Shown here: positions 34,701 through 46,900 of the stretch, one piece after another
Numbering within the stretch: the stretch's first letter is position 1
Layout of the letters: each line of letters begins with the position of its first letter
Source of the DNA: Arion vulgaris
Taxonomy: Eukaryota > Mollusca > Gastropoda > Stylommatophora > Arionidae
Direction of reading: 5' to 3'
Assembly: GCA_020796225.1 (NCBI GenBank)
Contig: CM036767.1
Location: forward strand, 26,693,253-26,757,252
DNA length: 64,000 bases
Position numbers and translations under genes: made by a program
Notes under the pieces: model-generated
The model's database searches: none
What the model was told of the DNA's origin: nothing
The model's input: the letters and a program-made list of their open reading frames with translations, nothing else

Positions 34701-35098
34701 GAGTCTTCATTTTTGGTTTGCTGTGGTTGAGTAGCCATGACCAAAACTCAGCTTGTCGCTTGATGTTATAAACCAAACATTCTATTTAATTTAAACACAA
34801 ACCATTTGATTTAACTTGCAGGCTCATGAGAATGGTAGTGTTAAATGTTGACCACATTTGCTGTAGTTCTGTCAAGAATTAAGAAATGTCCAAGTGCTTG
34901 CTGTCATGGCAGACTGCAAGGTTGTCATGGGCTAAGCAAACTATATGCAAGAGATCAGAGTCCAGTCAAGTATCACATCGACAACATAACTTACAAAGCT
35001 GGTCAAGAAAGCGTTACAGACGTTTTGTAAGCTTGAACTTTTTTAAAAAAAATTACAATTTTGCTTTCAAGTTTTGTAATATTTCAAGTTTTGTTGTC
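34701..35098. other. No recognised feature
   Basis: Short ORFs only, without family resemblance. The region immediately precedes the fold-back element. Confidence 0.4.
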
Positions 35099-35763
35099 TT
35101 AAGGGGATTCTGGTCTGGAAACTTTTTTCGTTGCTTTGGTATTAATGTAGAATTTGTATAACAATTTTGAAAGATTATGACTTAGAATAGTAGAAAAAAT
35201 TAGTAAAAAAAATGTCAATGCGTGCCATGGAAACAATAAAGATGGCCACCAAACTCAAAATTTCAAACCCTAAGGCTCTGAAGTTAATGAATATAAATGA
35301 ATTCTGTTTTCACTCTAAGGTGAGCAATTGTAATATCTAATAAATTACACATGTTTTTTAGGATATATTAAATATTACATTTTTTATGAATTTTTTGGTA
35401 AACACGTATACCAAAAACAGCTATTTTTGACCTAATTTTGTGGGAATTTTTACCTAAAAATTTATTTAAAAATTAAATATTTAATATATCCTAAAAATCA
35501 TGTGTAATATTTTAGATATTACAATTCGCACCTAGAGTGAAAACAGAATCATTACATTCATTAGATTCAGAGCCATAGGGATTTGAAATTTTTTTTTTGG
35601 TGGCCATTTTGTATTGTTTCCATGGCAACGCTTTGACATTTTTTTAAAACTAATTTTTTTCTACTATACTAAGTCATAATCTTTCAAAATGGTTATACAA
35701 ATTTTACATTAATGTGAAAACAACGAAATAGCTGCATGATCCCCATACCCCGAATCCCCTTAA
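35099..35763 (+). mobile_element. TTAA-bounded fold-back element
   Basis: TTAAGGGGATTCTGG at the left and GAATCCCCTTAA at the right are the outer ends of a near-continuous inverted repeat. Each arm is roughly 270-300 bases and contains, for example, GTTTCCATGGCA / TGCCATGGAAAC and CATAATCTTTCAAAA in mirrored order. The unpaired centre is about 35390-35460. Single-stranded it would form one long hairpin. It has no coding capacity and fits a hairpin MITE mobilised by a TTAA-specific transposase. Confidence 0.8.
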
Positions 35764-35789
35764 TAATGTACTTGAGTAGAAAAGTGGGG

Positions 35790-38700
35790 TGTTGGGTGAG
35801 AAGGTAGTGGTTAGTACCTCACGGAAAATGACAGCCGTATCCTGGTTGTGTCCACGGATAGTCATGATCCTATTTGGTCCCCACTTCTCACCTAGCTCAT
35901 GTTTGGCTCCACGTGCCACACCCCGGGCTACAGTCTCGGCTGACTGGCTAAACAACATGAGTGGCGGGAGTAATCCTGCTTAACCCTCCCACGTCCCCCA
36001 TTTTCCCTCCCCATTTTCCCTTACATCCCTTTCCCACTTCCTTCCCAGTTGCGACAAGAGGTGATAAGACACTGGCATTGCACTGAGCCAGATAGGGTCA
36101 TACTGCTTGCGGGGACCCATGGTGAAGATGAACTCTGTGTGTTGGAAGGGAATAGCTGGATGGGTGGAGATGCACAAAACACTTATACACATGACGTGAC
36201 ACGGCCATAGTGAATAGCCCAGAACCAGAGCTAGTAATAAAGGCCTGCAAGCATGGTGCACCTATGACTAGCGGGGATTGTGCAGCGGTGAACTGTGCTC
36301 CCAAGTTCGATCCAGTGACACCCTGATACCACATATCTGCCCGAAACTACCACATATCTGCCCGGGCCCCAGATCAAGTTAGAGATCTATGTCTGACAAC
36401 CTCTTTGGGATGAAATTGTCGCAACAAAACTCCAGACATAATGCCAATACAACACAAATATATTAGATACGAGCTCGGACGTTGCCTCGGTCAACAAGGT
36501 CCAGCGCACGCGAGTGAAGCCCTCGCCCGTGTGAAAAATATGTAAAGGGATCCATTAATATACTACAGATAAACATATCAGGACTACAGAATAAAAAGAT
36601 GGAGCTCGAAAGAACTCTACAACAGAGTAATGTCCACATTGTCCTTATACAAGAAACCATCTTACCTCAAAGAGGAGTTAACATCACTGGTTACACCAAT
36701 ACAAATGCGAGTGCAACAGATGTCAAGGACTCATGACACTGATAAGAAATGATGTGCAGGCAGAAGTCCACAACAGACCACACAACAACATAGACACCCA
36801 GACCATCCAAGTGTGGTTTGATGGAGTGAGATATACTGTACATAACATCTATTGCCCACCAACCTGCACCTCTGACCAGCCATTCAAGGAACCCATGTAC
36901 ACCAGAACAATTATTGCAGGAGACTTTAATGCACACACACCAGCCCTAGGTTACAAAGATTACAACAAAAGGGGGAGAGACATTGAAGACCTGTGTAACT
37001 CATCCAACCTCACGGTAATGCAGAGCTCAGAAACCAAACCAACACTTCTACACAGAGCCCATGGTACGAATAGCAGACCAGATCTTACCATAGTATCAGC
37101 TGACATTATAGATGCAACAATTATCTCTGTCTTGGATGATATAGGTAGCGACCATCTCCCCATACTTATCTCTGTTACCACCAAGCAACTCAGAAGCTCA
37201 GTTTATAGAAATAGAAAGTTCTGGAATTTCAGAAAAGCAGACTGGCCGCTCTTCGAGAACCAGACCAACATAGGCATGGACAAAATTGACCTCACTGGAA
37301 ATATCGATACTGTCTTTGCTAACATATGTTGTAAAATACTGGAAGCTGCAAGAAAGGCCATTCCAAATAGAAACACCAGAAAATATAAGCCATACTGGAA
37401 CAAAGATCTAGAAAAAGCAGTGATGGATAGAAGAAAAGCAAGGAAACAAGCTGAAAAAGCACCTAATCGAGTTAATAAAACCAACTATAATCGCTTGACT
37501 GCTAAAGATCGCCTTCTAATTAAAGCAGCAAAGAAGATGAAGTGGCAAGACACGTGTCAGAAACTTGATCTAAATAAAGATGGCCACAAGGCATGGGATC
37601 TGATAAACAAACTGACAGGCACTAGAAAGAAAGAAAATCCCAGACCCATCAAAAGAAACAATGAAACCATCATAGATGCAAAAAGAAAGCTGAAATATTC
37701 AACAAACACTTTGCTAGCGTTAACAGAAGCATAAGAAGAAAACAGCTGGATAAAGCTCTATGGAAAATCTTTAAAAGTAAAAAAAAATGCACAAGTAGCG
37801 AATGTATGTGCATTTGAACAAGATTTTAGTCTATGCGAGATGGAAACAGCAATGAAAAACTAAAACCTCGAAAAGCCCCAGGCCCAGATAAGATTAAGAA
37901 TGAAATGTTATGCCATATGGGCAAGAAGGCTAGGTTGATATTGCTGTTCGCTATAAATAGAACTTGGAGAGAGGCCGAAATACCTGCTGCTTGGCGAACA
38001 GCCAATATCACTCCCATCCTCAAGAAAGGAAACCAGTAGACGACCCCTAAGTTACAGGCCCATCTCATTGACCTCATGTTTAGGAAAGCTAGCGAGAGAA
38101 TGGTTAATAACCGACTTTATTGGTGGCTTGAAAAAAACCCAGTCACTTGATAATACCCAGGCAGGGTTTAGAAGGGGCTGCAGAACAGAAGACCAACTCT
38201 TCAGACTTGTGCAGAATACAATTGATGGATTCCAGAATGAAAAGCACACAACCGCGGTTTTCATCGATTTACAGCAAGCATATGACAGAGTCTGGAGGAA
38301 GGGCCTCTTGATGAAGATGCTCAATATGGGGATCCATGGAAAGATGTTACAATGGATACAAGCTTTTCTCCAAAACAGGACCATTGGAACATCTTTTAGT
38401 GGAACAATGTCCTCCAAGAGAACACTAGAGGAAGGCCTCCCACAGGGCTCTGCCCTTAGCTGCACCCTTTCCTCATCTTCATCAATGACCTCCCATCCCT
38501 TCTAAACACACAGAAAGCCTTTTTGCTGATGACCTTGTAATATGGACAAGCAAGAAATACCCTGTACTAACTTGGGCTAAACTTAATAGAACCCTTGCCA
38601 TAATCTCAACATATTGCAACCTATGGAAGCTTAAAAGTCAATGAACAGAAAACTGTATACATTCTCCCGCAGCCCCAAAATAACTCAAAGAACCTTTCGG

Positions 38701-40260
38701 CTTACAATGAATGGAGCACTTACCTGGGAGTCAAGTTAGACAAACAACTGAGGATGACAGAACACATTAACAACATAAAAGAAAAAGCATCTAAAAGACT
38801 CAACATGGTTAAAAGACTTGCTAGCACCACTTGGGGTGCAGACAAGAGCACCCTTAGGCAACTATATCTTGGCTATGTAAGATCCACAATGGACAACTGC
38901 CTTCCTCTCCAAGCTATAGCAAGTGAGCACATCACAACATCCCTGGGCAGAGTGCAGAATCAGGGTCTCAGGTTTATATGTGGGGAATGAGAACGACCCC
39001 AACTGCTGCTTGTGAAATTGACGCCAACATCGAACCACTAGATATTAGGAGACGAAGGGCACTAATAGAAGCAGTCGAGCGATATAAAAGAATAGAAAAA
39101 CCATCCCAACAGACAAACTATTGACAGGTGGAAATCCAATCAAAGAATCTAGCAAAAATCATTGCTGGAAGTTGGGAAAAATCTTGAAGAACATTACCAT
39201 CTCCCAACTGACAGAGAACTGGTCACAAGATGCCCTGCCCACCACCATGGCTAGACATAAAACAACCAGTAATCCAGAAATACCTCCTTGATAAAACTAT
39301 AAACAAAGCAACACTTGCACCGTTCTTAAAAACCTGTGCACTGGGGACAATAGACAGTTATCCAACTTCCTCTATCCATGCCTACACTGATGGTTCAGCT
39401 TTCAAAGCCACTACCTACGCTGGCTTCGGCATATACCTGAAATATTCAGATGGAACTACCTATAGTTACTGTGCTCCTTGTGGTAATATATGTTCCAACT
39501 ATGAGGCAGAGATTATAGCATAAAGACCGCTGTAGAACTAGTCCACCAGCAGTTTGAACTTGGAGAGAATATTGCCCAAGACATGATAGTATTCACTGAC
39601 TCACAGTCCACACTACAAGCTTTAGAAGAACAGCAGAATCAGTCAAGCGAGATCCAGTCACTGGCACTAGTCATCCACAATCTGATTTCCTCCTTTGATA
39701 TTAATGTCATTCTACAGTGGATTCCTGGGCACACAAATATCCCAGGAAATGACAAGGCAGATCATCTGGCCAAACAGGGATCATCAAAACCACAAATAGA
39801 CAAACCTGTTAGCATACAAAGTATAAAACAGATTCTGAAAAACAACTCCAGAGAAGATTGGCTGAACCGATGGGCTATGGGGACGACTGGTCGGGACATG
39901 TATGCAGAGATGAATAGACCAAAACCCAAGGACAATATAAATCTGCTACAAAGAAAAGATCAAAGCACTATCGTCCAGTTAAGAACAGAACATGTTGGAC
40001 TGAATTACCACCTACACAGAATAAAACCCACACACCTACCACACTGTAGAAAGTGCAGTCACTCATGTGAGACAGTACAGCATGTCTTGCTTGAATGTCC
40101 TGGACTACATAAAGCTAGACAAGAACTCCTCCCACCACACCCATCTGTTCATAATACCCTTTACACTAGTCTTCCACAATTACAGAACACATGTAGATTC
40201 TACAAACTGGCATTGGTTGCCCAAGAGTGAAAACTTGCAGCCCTGGTTAGAAGAAGAAGA
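35790..40260 (+). mobile_element. Nearly full-length I/jockey-type LINE
   Basis: A GC-richer leader (35.8-36.4 kb) is followed by an APE-type endonuclease: LQINISGLQNKKMELE, VLIQETILP, IIAGDFNAHTPALGY, RPDLTIVSADIID and DDIGSDHLPILIS. RT: RKAPGPDKIKNEMLCHM, AGFRRGCRTEDQLFRLV, FIDLQQAYDRVWRKGLLM, EGLPQGSAL and ADDLVIWTSKKY (frame-shifted). RNase H: IHAYTDGSAFKATTYAGF, NYEAEIIA, MIVFTDSQSTLQALEE, LQWIPGHTNIPGNDKADH. Last comes the tail CRKCSHSCETVQHVLLEC and a (GAA)n end. Frameshifts near 36735, 37730, 38035, 38500, 38990 and 39520 kill it. It is the best template for this LINE group in the window. Confidence 0.9.
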
Positions 40261-40269
40261 GTAGAAAAA

Positions 40270-40500
40270 GTTACTTCTTTCAGGTGGGTTGTGTATGATG
40301 GGCAGGACTTCAGGATGTGCTCTGGAGTCTATTTCAGTCTGTACATGCACAACTAAGCAGGCTTTATTCTGTGCATGTGGTGGTTGAGCCTGCAGTGTTC
40401 TGTTCCAAGATGGAAGATACTTGCAAATTCTACTTATGGGTAGCTGTAATATATTTGTAATTGAGAAAATGTTATGATTATTTGGCATTCTAAGGGCAGA
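40270..40500 (-). mobile_element. LINE 3' end fragment
   Basis: The minus strand resembles the post-RNase H tail (RTLQAQPPHAQNKACL, TEIDSRAHPEVLPIIHN in a shifted frame; compare HCRLN-HMH-IK and EHIL-CPS). Truncated. Confidence 0.6.
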
Positions 40501-40554
40501 CAATAACTAAGTTGATAACATGATATCAAACAGAAAGCCACAAATATCAACACA

Positions 40555-40833
40555 AGACGATATGAGCAGATTGGAACAAGTTGTCATTCTGTACCTTAGA
40601 ACAGGACACAATAGACTCCGCAGCCACAGGTATACAAAATTCAAGATTGGCAATTAGCCATGTGGACAGGAAAACCAGACTGCAGAGCACATACTTCAAG
40701 ACTGCCCCGAATATGATACACCGAGGCAAACTCACTGACCTAACACAACAACACGTGACATAAAACTACACAGACCTTTGTGTGAGCTACAAAAGACTGA
40801 AGTTTATGCAAGAGACAACATTGAATATATTTT
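40555..40833 (+). mobile_element. LINE 3' end fragment
   Basis: The plus strand reads KFKIGN-PCGQENQTAEHIL, then QDCPEYDTPR, followed by a 3' UTR (CACAGACCTTTGTGTGAGCT). The UTR matches 56.19-56.28 kb and the duplicated unit at 34.3 kb. Confidence 0.65.
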
Positions 40834-40980
40834 AGCGTCCGAGTGGTTACCGGGTCCCAAATTTGGGGTGTAAAGAATATAGCCACTGTTACATGCCACG
40901 CATGTCGTAAGAGGCAACTAAGGAGTTTGGCTGAAATCGGATGCATGTGTCCGCTAGGGAATGCTAACCAAACAAATGCT
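40834..40980 (+). mobile_element. Retroposon family A, 3'-truncated
   Basis: CGTCCGAGTGGTTACCGGGT, then ATGTCGTAAGAGGCAACTAA. Only the first ~145 bases are present. Confidence 0.7.
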
Positions 40981-41039
40981 TGCAGAAAACGGATGCACCA
41001 GACTGTAAGGCACATAACATGGAGCAATGACCCCTCACA

Positions 41040-41620
41040 ATGAGGAATAGGATAACAGATTCTACGGTTGCCAATCTGCCTCAGAGATTTAGCCACGCAG
41101 TAAGACTGTCAGATCTATCATCACGAGGGTGGCCAAAACTTACTGCGGGAAGAGGTCCGCACAAACGGGAAGCAGAAATCATAGGAATTATATCCTACAG
41201 AACTGCCCCCAAGTATGCAGACTTGAGAAGAAAAAGGCGCCCAGTGGTTACTGGGGCCCAAATTTGGGGTGTAAAGAATAGAACTACTGTTACCTACCAC
41301 GCATGTCGTTAGAGGTGACTAAGGAGGTTTGGCTGAAATCGGATGCACATGTCCTAAACATGTACAAGTCTATGTGTTTAGGGGCCTACCAAACCATTGT
41401 GCAACGTATATACGTTCTTGGCAAAGATCAAACATATCACAAAGAGTGATTAAAATTGGTCGTAAAGAACAAACGCAAAGAAGAAGAGAAGAAGAAAAGG
41501 TGGCCCACTTACACTAGCATCCAAGACAAACTATGGCGTGGCTGATAATCTGAGGCAGATGGCTGCTTTTATTAGAGAATCCAAAATTCCAATCTAGTGA
41601 GAACGAAGAAGAAAAATATA
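41040..41620 (+). other. Unidentified ORF interrupted by family A
   Basis: An open frame (RITDSTVANLPQRFSHAV, AEIIGIISYRTAPKYADL) runs to 41236. If the inserted family A copy is removed it continues as RRKRWPTYTSIQDKLWRG before a stop. I do not recognise the family. It is probably the remnant of a transposon or processed transcript, not a host gene. Confidence 0.3.
41237..41489 (+). mobile_element. Retroposon family A
   Basis: From GCGCCCAGTGGTTACTGGGG through ATGTCGTTAGAGGTGACTAA to a GAAGAAGAG tail. The flanking GAGAAGAAAAAGG / GAGAAGAAGAAAAGG may be the target-site duplication merged with the tail. Confidence 0.8.
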
Positions 41621-42004
41621 TATAGAGAAAAATCTGGTCATCAATGTGGGAGGGCCATTCAGAATCAGGACTGTTTGATTCTGGACATGACTTTGCAAGC
41701 ACATTTCCGCCATGTTTGGTCAGGTATTTTCCGGTTTCGTTTGCCGAGCTACTGAGTTCGTGCTTGAGCAACGCTGTGAGCTATGAATGTTACATGTAAT
41801 GCTTTTGCTGTGTCAACCGTGCGTTTGTTGTGGGTATTCAGAAAATGGCGGACAGCAGTTATGACGAACTTAATCTGCCGTATGCAGTGATATTGCATGT
41901 GCAGAAAGCTGGATTTTGTCATGATTGATGTTCCTTCGACATGAATTGCAATTCAAGTGATGAACAGTTTTGTGTTGACACTTTAGCGATGACCATATGC
42001 ATTT

Positions 42005-42348
42005 ATGCGTGCAGATTGCTTTTGTGCGGTACGGCTGTTTCATTCTGGAATTAGTTCACACAGGAGACAGTTGTTAGCATTTCGTGTGATTTTCATTGGC
42101 ACAGGAACGGAGCAATTATGGGGTGACCGTTGCAGTGAAGTTGGAACCGTACATATAAACTATGAATATAGTGACAATATTTCAAGCGAACGGAAGGAAG
42201 GAAGGATAACATGATGCTCTAGTGACTAGTAAATTACTATTATAATATTAGTGAATGAAGTCTGCGGAGGTCTAGGTTTACACATGCATCACTTCTGAGA
42301 CACCTCAGACAGACCCAATTATGAGCATAGTTGTTGACTTTTAGAAAT
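42005..42348 (+). CDS. COX10: Candidate 5' exon of COX10 (mitochondrial presequence?)
   Basis: An ATG at 42005 opens a frame MRADCFCAVRLFHSGISS then HRRQLLAFRV, rich in R, S, L and F and poor in acids at its start, like a mitochondrial targeting peptide. A good donor AAAT|GTAAGT lies at 42348/42349, but that exon end is preceded by an in-frame TAG in the phase required by the next exon. The true junction is therefore unresolved: a different donor, a sequence error or an unseen exon. The first certain in-frame methionine of COX10 is at 42561. Confidence 0.3.
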
Positions 42349-42437
42349 GTAAGTAAAATAGATAATAATCTGTATATTTGTCGTTGTTTTTGATTTATGT
42401 ATGCTAAAAAATTTTTATTTCTGATTTACTTGTTTAG

Positions 42438-42921
42438 CTTGCAACTAAAGCTGTAGCATCCACACCATCCCTTGCTGCTGCAGAATCAGTTGAGGAAATT
42501 CATCAAAATGACAGAAACTCTGATTTTCCAAATGCCAGTGTTAAAAATTTGGATTATGCAATGCATACAGTGGACATTGAAAAAGATGAACCTCTTACTT
42601 TACATTTTAGAAAATCTGGTCAGATGGTCCACATTAAAGCAAAACACATGTCGGAAGACATGTCTGTATTTATTCAACGAGAAAATGGTTTGTATAATCT
42701 GAACAAGCTTTCATCCAGCAGTGTGAGTAGACTGCATCCTGCTGACCCTATTTCTGCATGCCCATCCTCTTACTCTGTGACCGTACTGGAACCACTGCCA
42801 GATAAAACCAATCCTGGCTCAAATATTGAGTCTGTGCATGATGTGGAATGGCGAAATCAGAAACTGGAGCCAAAGAAGCTGTTAGAATACTACAAGATGC
42901 TTTCTAAAATACGTCTAACTG
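42438..42921 (+). CDS. COX10: COX10 exon, N-terminal region
   Basis: COX10 is the inner-membrane protoheme IX farnesyltransferase that makes heme O on the way to heme A for cytochrome oxidase. This exon is open throughout (161 codons plus one base, phase 0 to 1). It begins LATKAVASTPSLAAAESV and ends LEPKKLLEYYKMLSKIRL plus T-G, matching the segment just before the first membrane helix (KMLSKIRLTGLVV in the next exon). The acceptor is TTGTTTAG and the donor is ACTG|GTGAGT. The poorly conserved upstream part is typical of COX10 N-termini. Confidence 0.85.
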
Positions 42922-43122
42922 GTGAGTATACTTTCTTCTTTTGTACTCCTTTCTTGTCCAGAACTCACAATAGAAAGAAGAAAGCTATTGCATAGTTTAC
43001 AATCACAAATACCCTATATAGTACCACAAAACAGCTACAAAGCATATACTACTCACATTCCTAAGTCTAACAACAGAAAAGAGATTGCAGTTTTCAAACA
43101 ATTGCAAGGAACGTATATAGTG

Positions 43123-43380
43123 CCTGTGTGTTGCCGTGGCCCACATGGGAAGCAAAGAATAGTAACACTACTACCTTCAAGGCATGTCGTAAGAGGCGAC
43201 TGAGGTAGAGGCTTAGGGAAGCTACCCTATTAAATAAAAAACATCGCAGAAATCGGATGTGCCAGGCTGGTCTACTTGTAGGTGCATAACTGGCACAACG
43301 TACAATCGCTCTTAGGCTTGGATCACATACAAATCACAAAGAGTGGTTAACAAGGGGTTGATAGGAGCATTTGAAGAAGA
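43123..43380 (+). mobile_element. Retroposon family C
   Basis: CCTGTGTGTTGCCGTGGCCC, ACCTTCAAGGCATGTCGTAA, GAGGCGACTGAGGTAGAGG and AAATCACAAAGAGTGGTTAA, then GAAGAAGAAT. Full-length counterpart of the minus-strand copy at 12 kb. Confidence 0.65.
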
Positions 43381-43986
43381 ATATAAAACACCACTAGCAA
43401 AAGTAAAAATATATTTTCTGATACAAACTCTATTTCATTTGTTTCGCTTTCTCTGAATGTATAAGGCACAATTCCAACACAAAATCTCACTGAAGGAAAA
43501 CACTCTCAAAGGGAAATACAAATATGCAGTCATAGAGATTGATGGTTCCAGTTTCAAGATGGAAGGTGTTGCTTTCTTCGTACTTGCTATGGTCGGTTGA
43601 TCTGAGGCCTAATAATCCTCAATCGTAAAACCCCAGTATTTCTGAAACAGGATTTATCTAAATGTGTTACTTTGCCGATGACGTGGCCATATTGAATTCA
43701 ACCACACAAGCAACCCACAAACTAACGAGCAATCTTTGCACACTTGCAGAACAGGTTGGTCTCCAGATTAATTCTGCCAAGACCAAAATTATGGACCTCA
43801 CAAACTCGACAGACATCGTACTAAATGGCCAAACACTGGAGAAAGTTGAATATTTTACATATTTGGGTAGTAAAGTGTCAAACAACGGAAACACGATGAA
43901 AGAAATAAACTCTCGTATTGCTATAGCAGCTAGTGCCTTCACTAAATTAATGAATATCTGGCAATCTCAAGACCTTAGTATATAAA

Positions 43987-46900
43987 AATAATTCCTCTCG
44001 ATCTATACCTTACATAGGGCCTGCAAGTAATTTCTCCATACCGCTCTATCCTGGGCAACTCGCTCAATCTCCTCCATGGAACTGAGACCGATATTTCCTG
44101 CCTCTCTCAGCAAAGTTTGTTTCACGGTCTCCTTAGGTCGACCTCTCTTTCTTGAACCCTTTGCATCCCACTTCAATGCCTGCTTTGATATTCGTTGATC
44201 ATTTCTCCTCAAGGTGTGCCTAACATATCTCCATCTTCTCTTTCTTATAAAAGTTGTCACTAGTGGTTGACCAGACATGTCTCTGATTTCATCACTTCTC
44301 CTGAATTCGTTCATTTTATATTCATTATTTTTCGCAGACATCTATTTTCAAATGCATTCAACTTGCTTTCTATATCTTTAGTCATTTTCCAACTCTCGCT
44401 AGCATATGTTAGGATTGATACAACATTTGAATTGAAAATTTGTAATTTAGTTTTAATACTATATAACTTGCAGTTCCATATTTTATTTCGACTTTTAAAA
44501 GCTGATGGACAGGGGAGTCCCAGACATCTGGAAAATGCCACAATCCACCCAATTTTCAAAAGTGGAAAAGACAAAAGGATCGCAGAGCTACAGACCTATA
44601 AGTTTGCTAAGTTGCACTGCAAAACTGCTGGAGAGAGTGATAACCACTAGACTCCAGTGGTTTTAGAATCCAACCATAAACTGGATCCAGCCCAGACAGG
44701 CTACAGGCAGCATAGAAGCACTGATGACCAAGTGGCATACCTCGCACAGGACATAGAAAATGGCTTCCAAGAAAAGAAGAAACCCTCACAGTGTTCTTCG
44801 ACATGTCTAAGGCCTTCGACAAAGTCTGGAAAGATGGTTTGCTACTCAAGCTCTTACGCAGTGGAATATGGGGTAGAATGTACTATTGGATAAAAGACTT
44901 TCTTACCCATAGACAAGCATCTGTAAAATTGGATGGAGTGCACAGTCCCAGATTCAAATTAAGAGCAGGAGTCCCACAGGGCAGCGTACTGTCCCCATTG
45001 CTTTTCCTGGTATATATTAATGATCTGCCACAAACTCTGCCCAGACATGTATCACACTTTCTCCATGCTGATGATCTAGCTGTGTGGTACACCTCCGAGT
45101 TTCTGGGTCCTGCCATCTTTAAACTCCAGGCCAGCCTGAACAGCGTCATAATGTGGGCAAGTAAATGGGGTCTAGAAATAAACCGGAGCAAAACTATAGC
45201 AACGCTTTTCTCATTGTCAACAAAGGAAGAACACTTCAGACTGAAATTTAACGATGATATCGTCCCGCTCCCATACTCCAACCTTTTGGGAGTTAGCTTG
45301 ACAGTCGTCTGACATGGAAACATCACATAATGGAAACAAACAGAAAGGCTATGAGGAAACAAAGTGTGATGCGGAAGCTGGCTGGAACTACCTGGGGAGC
45401 TGATATTCGAATCCTGAGTCAGGTGTACACTGGTGCAGTTAGACCGACCTCGAATATGCATCATCGACATGGATATCAGCAGCCCATTCAAACAAATCGA
45501 TACTGGAAAAACACAAAACAGGTGTCTACGTACTATTTTGGGAGCCATGAAATCTACACCAATTGTAGAAATGGAAAAGGCAGCCAACATCCAGCCCTTG
45601 GAAGACAGAAGAAGGAGAAAAGTGATTCTACAGACTGAAAGGATCAAAAGAATGCCTCACCATCCACTGCATGAAAAATGGCGGCTAGAACAAAGAACAG
45701 ACTAAAGCGCACAAGTCTAAACCACAAAGCAAAAGAAATATTAAAGTCATACTTGGAACTACTAAATCATAATTCCATACCTGAAGAATTGCTTTTGATC
45801 ACTGGGAACCAGACTCAGTACCACTAAACTTCTCAACCTCCATCCCTAAATTATTAAGCAAAGATGCCGAGCCTAATCTAGTGAAAAAGCAATTACAATG
45901 GAACATCTCCATTACATGTTTCCAGAAGACAGCTGGATAAGAATTTACACAGATGGATTGGCAATGGAGGCAACCATGAATGGTGGAGCAGGAGTGTACA
46001 TTAGGCACCCAGATGCTACCACTGTGTCTCTAGCGGCTCCTACTGGAAGAATATGTTCCAACTACAAAGCAGAACTCATAGCCCTTCTGATGGCAGCTAA
46101 GCACATGAATAAGCTGCAAGCAGCTGCAAGCAAGATGGTATTTCTTACAGACTCATTATCAGCTATACAAGCCCTGGAGGCTAAATCCACTGACAGCACA
46201 GTACAAAAACTACAAAGAGAACTTGCTCAGCTTTCAGAAAAGGCAGAAATTCACTTGCAGTGGATTCCATCTCACTGTGGCATTGCAGGCAATGAGAGTG
46301 CTGATGTCTTAGCTAAGGAGGGCAGTGCCAAAGAGCAAATTTATCAACCCTTGTCTTTTCAAGAGGTCAAAACCCTCATACAGAGAAAATCTGCAGTAGA
46401 CTAGAAGACAAACACTGGATATGATTATGGAAAAGACTCCTGAAAGACCTAAGCAGAACAGACCAGGTCATTATATTTCGACTACGCACCGGACACTGCA
46501 GACTCAACAAACACTTATACAGACTAAGAATAAGTCAAACAGCTCTCTGCCAGTGTCAGCAGGCAGAACAGACACCAGAGCATATCCTGCAAGACTGTCC
46601 TCTTCTGTGTGAGCTGAGAAGCAACATGTGGCCACACCCAGTCGACCTGAAAACTAAGCTTTGGGGAAACCTGACAGACCTGAAGCTGTCTGCCCAGTTT
46701 GTGGTCCACAGTAAATTAAGCGCATGACCAGAGATCGCTGAAGAAGAAGAAGAAAAGATGATGTTGCTTTGCCAATTTGTATCACAATTTCTTTTTAACA
46801 TTTCCTGTGCAATCAAAATTGCTACCTAAATAGGTGAACTGCTCTGCTATTTTTATCATTTTAGATTCCAGGGTGATATCTGCATTACTTGTCATAGGTG

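Noticed and set aside
41040..41236. Host-gene exon near COX10
   Set aside because: Open frame but no recognised family, splice sites or conserved motif, and surrounded by retroposons; kept only as an unidentified ORF.
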